A stretch of DNA of 64,000 nucleotides from Gillisia sp. Hel1_33_143 (GTDB lineage: Bacteria; Bacteroidota; Bacteroidia; Flavobacteriales; Flavobacteriaceae): positions 2,108,001 through 2,172,000 of the forward strand of contig NZ_LT629737.1 in the NCBI RefSeq assembly GCF_900104765.1. The letters are read 5' to 3'. Below the pieces are notes generated by a model. The model had not been told where the DNA came from. It made no database searches and saw only the letters and a program-made list of their open reading frames with translations. The position numbers and the translations under genes were made by a program. Shown here in pieces: positions 56,459-64,000 of the stretch. The first letter of the stretch is position 1, and each line of letters starts with the position of its first letter.

Positions 56459-57883
56459 CTATTTCTGACTGATAAATTCTAAAATTTTATTCTCAAGTTC
56501 AGGAGAATTCAATTGTACATCTCCTCTAACTATTGTCCCATCTGCTTTTACAAAAAGCAGCTTATTCAGGTAGTTTTTAAGTAGTTTCTGCTTTACGGTG
56601 ATGATCTCTAATTTATACTCAAAATTTTGATCATAAACTTCCTGAGCAACTCTGTTTTGCCAAATATCAAATTGATCTTTATCTATATTAATGCCTATAA
56701 AATTGATCTCTGGATACTTAAATCTAAGGTCTTCAATAATATTATTTTCCCATTTGTGGTGTCCTTGAGAACTTAAGGTCCAATGGTAGGTAATTATAGG
56801 TTTTCTTGAAATATCTTTCAACATAACCGGCTCATTTTTACTATTCAATAGTTTTAAATGACCGATATTAGAGCCAGGCAGCAAATTATTTTGGATCATA
56901 GCCATTTGCTCAATATCCTCCAATTGTCTGCCAGAGTAATTCATGGATTTCAAAGTTTCCACGATAGAGTTGATATTCTCTTTATTCTGAGAATAGATAA
57001 TTCCCTGAGCCGCCAAAAGTTCTAAAAATGAATTTCTAATTGATTCTATCTCAATATTAGAATCTACCATTTTCATTCTACTCTTTATGTTTTCATAACT
57101 GTTTAGATCGTAACATTCTTCAGAACTGCTTTTTCTAGACTTACAATCTTCTATAGATTTCGATCTAAAATAATCATCTAAAAAGTTCAAGTAAATATAA
57201 TTATCCTGAGATGCTTTATCATTAAAAGAAATATCCTTGCGATACTCATGAAAATCTGAAGGTATGTTATTTGCATATTCGTGATAATACTTTTCAATTA
57301 AAAAAGTATATCGCTCTCTTAGATCGTAGAATTCATAATTTATACTAGCAGCAGCTAGGTCGTAAAATTCTTCAGATAGATCATATCTATCTCTAAGAGC
57401 TGTTAGGTCTAAGGTTCTTGCTTCTCTTATAGAATCTGTTTTGTAAGCAAACTCTTCAGGCTTAACTTTATAATAATGAAGAATAAGATCGTTGTTCTTT
57501 TGATTTTGAAGATAGATCTTATTAAGAAAATTACTTTCTTTGGCGCCCTTACCGCTAAAATTGATAGATTCATCAAAATCTAAGGTATTAACAAAAACCA
57601 GTGTGCTATCTCCTGGTTCTAAATACATGATCTGATTTTCGGGTGGATGTTTAAAAACGTATAGGCCTGCTTCAATATTATTTAGCTCTCCACTAAATCT
57701 ATTATTTTCATTTAGCTGAAATGTATCTATATCTACATCGTTCTTAGAGATGATGACATATTCGCTACTTGGATTTTCAATTTGACCACCAATAAATACT
57801 TTTTGAGTGTTCTTAATGTCACTATTGCAGGAAGTCAGTCCCACAAATAAAAGCAGTATTGAGAGGGATATTATAGTTCTCAT
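56459..57883 (-). CDS. Thioredoxin-fold lipoprotein lacking the CxxC motif
   Basis: A 474-residue lipoprotein (C19 in GLTSC). The N-terminal 100 residues form a DUF4369-like beta domain (VFIGGQIENPSSEYVIIS and YLEPGDS). A long helical middle part (130-330) follows. The C-terminal 140 residues look like a TlpA/AhpC-type thioredoxin fold (KPIITYHWTLSSQGHHKWEN, then a helix, then FIGINID and LLFVKADGTIV). At the place of the redox CxxC there is S-S-Q-G instead, so it cannot act as a disulfide reductase. The role is unknown; a binding or structural role at the envelope is possible. Confidence 0.8.
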   Translation of the reverse strand: MRTIISLSILLLFVGLTSCNSDIKNTQKVFIGGQIENPSSEYVIISKNDVDIDTFQLNENNRFSGELNNIEAGLYVFKHPPENQIMYLEPGDSTLVFVNTLDFDESINFSGKGAKESNFLNKIYLQNQKNNDLILHYYKVKPEEFAYKTDSIREARTLDLTALRDRYDLSEEFYDLAAASINYEFYDLRERYTFLIEKYYHEYANNIPSDFHEYRKDISFNDKASQDNYIYLNFLDDYFRSKSIEDCKSRKSSSEECYDLNSYENIKSRMKMVDSNIEIESIRNSFLELLAAQGIIYSQNKENINSIVETLKSMNYSGRQLEDIEQMAMIQNNLLPGSNIGHLKLLNSKNEPVMLKDISRKPIITYHWTLSSQGHHKWENNIIEDLRFKYPEINFIGINIDKDQFDIWQNRVAQEVYDQNFEYKLEIITVKQKLLKNYLNKLLFVKADGTIVRGDVQLNSPELENKILEFISQK

Positions 57884-57996
57884 AAGAGGATTGGGAATTC
57901 TAGGGGTATTTGGAAATAATTACAACGTAACAAATATAATTTTTGATAGGTCTTCTTTTGTTAATCGATAGTTAAAAGGCTGAATTAAAAAGTTAA

Positions 57997-59685
<1,689 letters not shown>

Positions 59686-59704
59686 TTCTTAATATATAAA
59701 AACT

Positions 59705-59736
59705 AAAAACCCTCAAATATTCATTGAGGGTTTTTT
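59705..59736. terminator. Symmetric terminator between ABC-F and DUF2007 genes
   Basis: A perfect 12-base stem (59705-59716 with 59724-59735), seven-base loop, A tract and T tract on its two sides. Confidence 0.92.
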
Positions 59737-59749
59737 ATTTGAATTCTTT

Positions 59750-60010
59750 TTAAAGGCCTTGATCTTCTTCATCAGAATAATCTTCTTTGAAAGTTGCAGC
59801 CACAATCTTTTGAGCTACATCTAGATGAGAAGTTACGGCAAAAAGTTGCACTTGTCCCGGGAGCCCTCCACCAAATCCTGCTCTCAAACCAGAATCAAAA
59901 TCGTTGCGCACTCTACAAGAGATTCCTGCTTTTTGAAAAAGTTCTTGAAGATATTGTACATTAACATCAGAACCTGTGTATACTCTTTGATAATTATCTT
60001 CTGTGCTCAT
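59750..60010 (-). CDS. DUF2007 domain protein
   Basis: An 86-residue protein consisting of one small alpha/beta domain. YQRVYTGSDVNVQYLQELFQKAGISCRVRND is the expected strand-helix-strand, followed by a glycine-rich loop (RAGFGGGLPG), QLFAVTSHLDVAQKIV and an acidic tail. DUF2007 proteins resemble PII-type signal-transducing folds, but no function is established. It is monocistronic. Confidence 0.85.
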   Translation of the reverse strand: MSTEDNYQRVYTGSDVNVQYLQELFQKAGISCRVRNDFDSGLRAGFGGGLPGQVQLFAVTSHLDVAQKIVAATFKEDYSDEEDQGL

Positions 60011-60085
60011 AATATTTAGTTTTAGATATTCTAAAATACATAAAGCAAATCTGTATTATCAACGTTTTTTAAAGAGTTTAACGTT

Positions 60086-60826
60086 CTAAGCGTTGTAATA
60101 TTTACTATTCCATATGGAAGAGCTAAAATTTTTACCTTTTTTGAAACCATAAAATATAGCCATTCCTGCTACCCCTTTAAAAATAAAAAAGAAAGTCATA
60201 ATGTATTCTGATGTTGTAGTATGTGGACTAAACAATCCATCTGGAACCATAAGCGTTAACACAACACTAAATAGCGCTAAAGTAATAAGAAGGTTCTCAA
60301 TCTCCTTGAATGGCCACATAAGCAACTTTCTGAAAGGATGTAGGTCTTTACCCCAAGAATGAATTAAGTAGAAGTAATCATTCCCTATAGGTGCAAATAA
60401 TAAAGGGTCGTCTGCATTCTCCAATTTGAACAATTTTGAGGGCGCCATGATCTTGAATCCTTTAAGCTCGATATGATGAGTATTTTCTATTTCTTTAATT
60501 TTAATTAAAGCCTCGTAGGGAAGAGCGCCTTTAAAATAGTTGCTATCTAAAAATCTTAATCTGTATAGAACACATATTTTTTTAATATCAGAGATATGGA
60601 ATATCTTTTCAGAACTTAAAAGATCTATATTAAATTCGTTATTAGAGAGATCTGATCCTTCAGATAGTGTTCTTTGAATGTTCTTCTCTCTCTGCTCGTC
60701 TTTGTCCAAAATTTGGCGAACAGATTCCAAAATATCATTCGCAGTAATGCGCTTATTTCTGGCTTCTAAGATTTTTGTGGGAATGTTTGTGTTTAGAATT
60801 TTCATCATCATCAACTTTGCGTTCAA
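60086..60826 (-). CDS. Unknown membrane protein with a large cytoplasmic N-terminal part
   Basis: A 246-residue protein that I do not recognise. Residues 1-170 are soluble and mixed in charge; the C-terminal 75 residues contain two helices (about 178-195 and 209-230), ending in a basic tail. The start could be the first ATG or the ATG eight codons later (MKILNT), since the initial MNAKLMMM is low in information. The soluble part has FHISDIKKICVLYRLRFLDSNYFKG and the FAPIGNDYFYLIHSWG blocks, of unknown meaning. Its stop lies 75 bases upstream of the DUF2007 start on the same strand, so the two may share a transcript. Confidence 0.7.
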   Translation of the reverse strand: MNAKLMMMKILNTNIPTKILEARNKRITANDILESVRQILDKDEQREKNIQRTLSEGSDLSNNEFNIDLLSSEKIFHISDIKKICVLYRLRFLDSNYFKGALPYEALIKIKEIENTHHIELKGFKIMAPSKLFKLENADDPLLFAPIGNDYFYLIHSWGKDLHPFRKLLMWPFKEIENLLITLALFSVVLTLMVPDGLFSPHTTTSEYIMTFFFIFKGVAGMAIFYGFKKGKNFSSSIWNSKYYNA

Positions 60827-61002
60827 CTAAATTAATTAATTGATACTGAATTGCCAACGTCAAATAAAAATTTATTTTTTGAAGGTTGAATCACCTGTTT
60901 TTTGGGATATACAAAAGTTAAAGAAGTATTAATTCAGCTATTTGTTAGAACCGCATTTAGCTATTTCTCGTTTGTTTATACAGATAACTAAATCAACATA
61001 TT

Positions 61003-61578
61003 ATGAGAAATTTAAAATTTTTAGCAATTGCAATTTGTGGGATCGTATTATTTTCAACTGCTGAGGTACATGCTCAGAAAATGAATAAGGAAAAAAGTAT
61101 AATGGTGGGTGGAGCAGAGATGTATCCAAGTAAAAACATTATTGAGAATGCAGTGAATTCTAAAGATCATACAACCCTTGTTGCTGCTGTGAAGGCTGCA
61201 GAATTGGTTGAAGTATTACAGGGAGATGGACCTTTTACTGTTTTTGCACCTACAAATGCTGCTTTTGAAAAATTACCGGAAGGAACGGTAGCATCACTTT
61301 TGAAACCAGAGAACAAAGAGAAATTACAAGCGGTTTTAACTTATCATGTTTTAGCTGGAGACTTTAAAGCTAAAGATGTTGTAAATGCTATTAAAATGGG
61401 AAATGGAAAAGCTACCTTTAAAACTGTAAATGGTGCTGAGCTTACCGCAATGATGGATGGTAAAAATGTAAAAATTAAAGATGCTGCTGGTAATGTGGCT
61501 ACTGTAACTATTGCTAATGTAAATCAATCTAACGGAGTTATTCACGTTATTGATACCGTACTATTACCATCAAAATAA
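61003..61578 (+). CDS. Secreted fasciclin-domain protein
   Basis: A 191-residue protein with a signal peptide (about 1-25, ending VHAQ) and one fasciclin (FAS1) domain (about 45-190). It has FTVFAPTNAAFEKLP (the H1-type motif), LTYHVLAGDF, and the C-terminal NGVIHVIDTVLLP (H2 motif). There is no lipobox. Such proteins mediate adhesion or matrix binding; here the protein is likely periplasmic or secreted. It ends before a very strong terminator shared with pheT. Confidence 0.95.
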   Translation: MRNLKFLAIAICGIVLFSTAEVHAQKMNKEKSIMVGGAEMYPSKNIIENAVNSKDHTTLVAAVKAAELVEVLQGDGPFTVFAPTNAAFEKLPEGTVASLLKPENKEKLQAVLTYHVLAGDFKAKDVVNAIKMGNGKATFKTVNGAELTAMMDGKNVKIKDAAGNVATVTIANVNQSNGVIHVIDTVLLPSK

Positions 61579-61603
61579 TTTTTTTAAGAGCATGGGGTTC
61601 TTA

Positions 61604-61649
61604 AATTAACAAAGGTCATTTTCTTAATTGAAAATGACCTTTGTTAATT
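61604..61649. terminator. Perfect 20-base-stem terminator between fasciclin gene and pheT
   Basis: Bases 61604-61623 pair without mismatch with 61630-61649 around a six-base loop. Both ends are AT-rich, so it can stop transcription from either side. Confidence 0.85.
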
Positions 61650-61666
61650 TTGGAAGATGAGAATTA

Positions 61667-64000
61667 CTATCTTAATTCAGCCTTCAATTCCTTTTCAAAG
61701 CGCTGTTGTAATTTGTTCATTATCTTATCTATTTGCTTATCCGTAAACGTGCTATGCTCATCCTGAAACATAAAACTTACTGCATAACTTTTCTTTCCAT
61801 CAGGTAGATTTTTACCTTGATACACATCAAAAAGATTCACAGATTTTAAAAGTCGTTTTTCAGATTGTTTAGCAATAGTTTCAATCTCTTCATAGCTAAC
61901 AGCTTCATCCAACAATAGTGCAAAATCTCTCCGTACCGCCGGAGATTTTGGAATAGCTGTAAACATAACTTTTTGATTTTGGGCCGTTTCTAGTACAAGG
62001 TCCCAGTTAAAATCTGCATATAGAACTTCTTGCTGAATTCCGAAATGCTTAAGTATTGAATTTTTTAATACTCCAAATTCAACCAGTTTAGATTTTCCTG
62101 AGGAAATAGCAAGGCCTTCAGAAAATATATCTCCTTTTACAGAAGAATTTTTGAGAGATATAATCCCAAGACGCTCTAAAATATTCTCTATTATACCTTT
62201 AATGTAAAAGAAATTTCCAGGAGTTTGAGTAGTATTCCAAGATTCAGAAAACCTGTTGCCCGAAACAAATAGGTTTAAATGCTTTTTCTCCTCACGGCCG
62301 CTAGGATAATTATGATACGTTTTACCAAATTCAAAGAATTTAAGGTCACTTCTCTTTCTATTTAAATTATAGCTTATCGCCTCTAATCCTGAGAATAATA
62401 ATGACTGACGCATAACAGACAGATCCTGACTTAGCGGATTAAGCATTCTTACGCTTTGCTCATCACTAATATGATCAGTTAATTTTGTATAACTAGCGGT
62501 AGTTAAGGAGTTAGCCATGGTTTCAAAAAAACCTTGTCCTACCAATTGATTTGCGATATGATTTTGAAGTTTATAATCTTCAAATTTTGAAGAATTTGAA
62601 ATGGAGGCATTTAATTTCGTTCCAAATTCTATGTTGTTATATCCGTAAACTCTTAAGATCTCTTCAATAACATCTGCTTCTCTTTGAACATCTACTCTAT
62701 AAGAAGGAATGGTTAGCCCCATTCCAGATTCTGTAACATTGTTAACTCGAATCTCCAAAGAAGCTAAGATAGATTTGATGGTTTCCTCAGCAAGATTCTG
62801 GCCTATAAGCTTATTAACTTTTTCAAAGGTTAGAAAAACCTGAAAGTCTTCTATTTTTTTGAAATATAGATCATCTACATCACTAGTTATTTCACCTCCG
62901 GCAATCTCTTTAATAAGCACTGCCGCACGTTTTAAGGCGTATTCTGTAATGTTTGGATCTATTCCTCTTTCAAATCTAAATGATGCATCTGTGTTAAGAG
63001 CATGTCTTTTAGCTGTTTTTCTTATACTAACAGGATTAAAGTAGGCACTTTCTATAAAAATTTTAGAAGTTGTTTCTTTAACACCGCTAGAAATTCCTCC
63101 AAATACTCCGGCTATACATAAAGGTCCTTGAGTATCACAGATCATAAGATCTTCTTCATGAAGTTCTCTTTCTACTTCATCTAGCGTAGTGAATTTGGTG
63201 CCCGCAGGAAGGGTCTTTACGTGAATCTCATTTCCTACTATGCTATCTGCATCAAAGGCATGTAAAGGCTGTCCAAGTTCATGCATAACGTAATTGGTAG
63301 CATCTACAATATTGTTCTTCGGATTTATTCCTATAGCTTTTAATCTATTCTGAAGCCATTTTGGTGAAGGTTTTACCTTGATTTCAGACATAGTTATTCC
63401 GCAATATCTAGGCGCAAGGTTAGAATCATCTACAAATATCGGAATTCTTAGACTTCTACTGTCTACATTAAAACCACTTACAGAAGGAGTAATAAGTTCT
63501 AGGCTAAGATCTTGTTGCTGGTATCCAGCCTTAAGATCTCTTGCAACTCCCCAGTGGCTCATTGCGTCTGCTCTATTTGGAGTAAGACCTATTTCAAAGA
63601 CTTGATCATTTTCAACTTCAAAAATTTCGGCTATAGCTTTTCCTGGTTCCAGATCGCTCTTTAGAACCATGATACCATCATGGCTTGCACCAAGTCCCAG
63701 CTCCTGCTCAGAACATACCATTCCAAAACTTTCTTCTCCGCGTATCTTGCCTTTTTTTATCTCCCAAGATTCCCCTTTTTCATCATAAAGAACGGTGCCT
63801 ATGGTTGCTACCGGTACTTTTTGACCTTCGGCAATATTTGGTGCACCACAAACTATTTGAAGTGTCTCATTATATCCAATTTCAATCTTACATAATTTAA
63901 GTCGATCTGCATTAGGATGCGGAATACAACTTAATACCTGGCCAACTACAATTCCTTCTAAACCTCCTTTTACACTTTGAAAGCTTTGGATACCTTCTAC
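61667..64000 (-). CDS. pheT: Phenylalanine-tRNA ligase beta subunit (5' end cut by window)
   Basis: About 777 residues of the roughly 800-residue beta subunit. The frame is open to the window end, so the ATG at 63721 is internal; upstream codons give GQVLSCIPHPNADRLK (tRNA-binding domain), IVCGAPN and the RGEES-x-GM-x-CSEQELGLG block. B3/B4 domains with TPNRADAMSHWGVARDL, the B5 DNA-binding-like domain and core (RVYGYNNIEF), and the FDX-ACB anticodon domain (RRDFALLLDEAVSYEEI) are all present. With PheS it charges tRNA-Phe. No sign of damage. Confidence 0.96.
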   Translation of the reverse strand, partial: VEGIQSFQSVKGGLEGIVVGQVLSCIPHPNADRLKLCKIEIGYNETLQIVCGAPNIAEGQKVPVATIGTVLYDEKGESWEIKKGKIRGEESFGMVCSEQELGLGASHDGIMVLKSDLEPGKAIAEIFEVENDQVFEIGLTPNRADAMSHWGVARDLKAGYQQQDLSLELITPSVSGFNVDSRSLRIPIFVDDSNLAPRYCGITMSEIKVKPSPKWLQNRLKAIGINPKNNIVDATNYVMHELGQPLHAFDADSIVGNEIHVKTLPAGTKFTTLDEVERELHEEDLMICDTQGPLCIAGVFGGISSGVKETTSKIFIESAYFNPVSIRKTAKRHALNTDASFRFERGIDPNITEYALKRAAVLIKEIAGGEITSDVDDLYFKKIEDFQVFLTFEKVNKLIGQNLAEETIKSILASLEIRVNNVTESGMGLTIPSYRVDVQREADVIEEILRVYGYNNIEFGTKLNASISNSSKFEDYKLQNHIANQLVGQGFFETMANSLTTASYTKLTDHISDEQSVRMLNPLSQDLSVMRQSLLFSGLEAISYNLNRKRSDLKFFEFGKTYHNYPSGREEKKHLNLFVSGNRFSESWNTTQTPGNFFYIKGIIENILERLGIISLKNSSVKGDIFSEGLAISSGKSKLVEFGVLKNSILKHFGIQQEVLYADFNWDLVLETAQNQKVMFTAIPKSPAVRRDFALLLDEAVSYEEIETIAKQSEKRLLKSVNLFDVYQGKNLPDGKKSYAVSFMFQDEHSTFTDKQIDKIMNKLQQRFEKELKAELR

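Noticed and set aside
61667-63721. pheT start at ATG 63721
   Set aside because: The upstream frame is free of stops to 64000 and encodes the HPNADRLK region of the tRNA-binding domain.

Overview
The window looks like chromosome of a marine-type Flavobacteriaceae member (Bacteroidota, in the Gramella/Christiangramia/Zunongwangia neighbourhood). The evidence is low GC, no Shine-Dalgarno pattern before starts, promoters of the TTG-N19-TAnnTTTG type (clearest before the SRP RNA gene), a type IX secretion C-terminal domain on a giant secreted protein, SusD-free but lipoprotein-rich gene content, and family forms typical of the phylum (585-residue aromatic amino acid hydroxylase, 681-residue urocanate hydratase, SerB-like/SerA fusion, GSCFA, DUF4230 and DUF5522 proteins). 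The genus is an inference.

Region 1 (1-28513) is one long plus-strand exopolysaccharide locus. It opens with the 3' part of a GDP-L-fucose synthase gene, then an MsbA/PglK-type ABC exporter, a 1735-residue LamG/Fn3 secreted protein, a nucleotidyltransferase-like/NDK-like protein, a P-loop kinase-like protein, nine glycosyltransferases (three GT2, six GT4-like), a Wzy/ligase-type membrane protein, a WcaF-type acetyltransferase, a WcaJ-type polyprenyl phosphosugar transferase preceded by a short paralogue of its own N-terminus, Wza, Wzc, and a beta-propeller phytase abutting Wzc. Together these can make a fucose-containing, O-acetylated polymer on undecaprenyl phosphate, polymerise it and export it. 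No MOP-type Wzx flippase is visible; the ABC exporter is the only flippase candidate in the window.

Region 2 (28514-35640) holds single genes: an aldehyde dehydrogenase, an alpha/beta hydrolase lipoprotein, a short basic protein on the minus strand, a hemolysin III family protein, an eRF1-like small protein, a SerB-like/SerA fusion and a pentapeptide-repeat protein.

Region 3 (35641-54636) is housekeeping: der; a tight minus-strand operon of M23 peptidase, MerR regulator, LemA and two TPM proteins; alaS; GSCFA and DUF4230 proteins; aromatic amino acid hydroxylase; a DUF5522-hutU-DUF4136 run; a small HExxH protein, an ACC deaminase-like PLP enzyme, a LysM glucosaminidase and hemL; then a thioesterase and glutaminyl cyclase on the minus strand.

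Region 4 (54637-64000) has the SRP RNA gene, an SDR, transaldolase, a thioredoxin-fold lipoprotein without CxxC, a YbiT-type ABC-F protein with one degenerate composite ATP site, DUF2007, an unknown membrane protein, a fasciclin protein, and most of pheT, cut by the window end. Convergent gene pairs are separated by strong symmetric hairpin terminators. No tRNA, rRNA, insertion sequence, phage gene or CRISPR array was seen.

The most unusual item is the pair at 8220-10699: a protein with a nucleotidyltransferase-like acidic motif and an NDK-like C-terminal half that keeps the N-x-x-H-x-S-D active-site signature, followed by a P-loop kinase-like protein, inside a polysaccharide locus.
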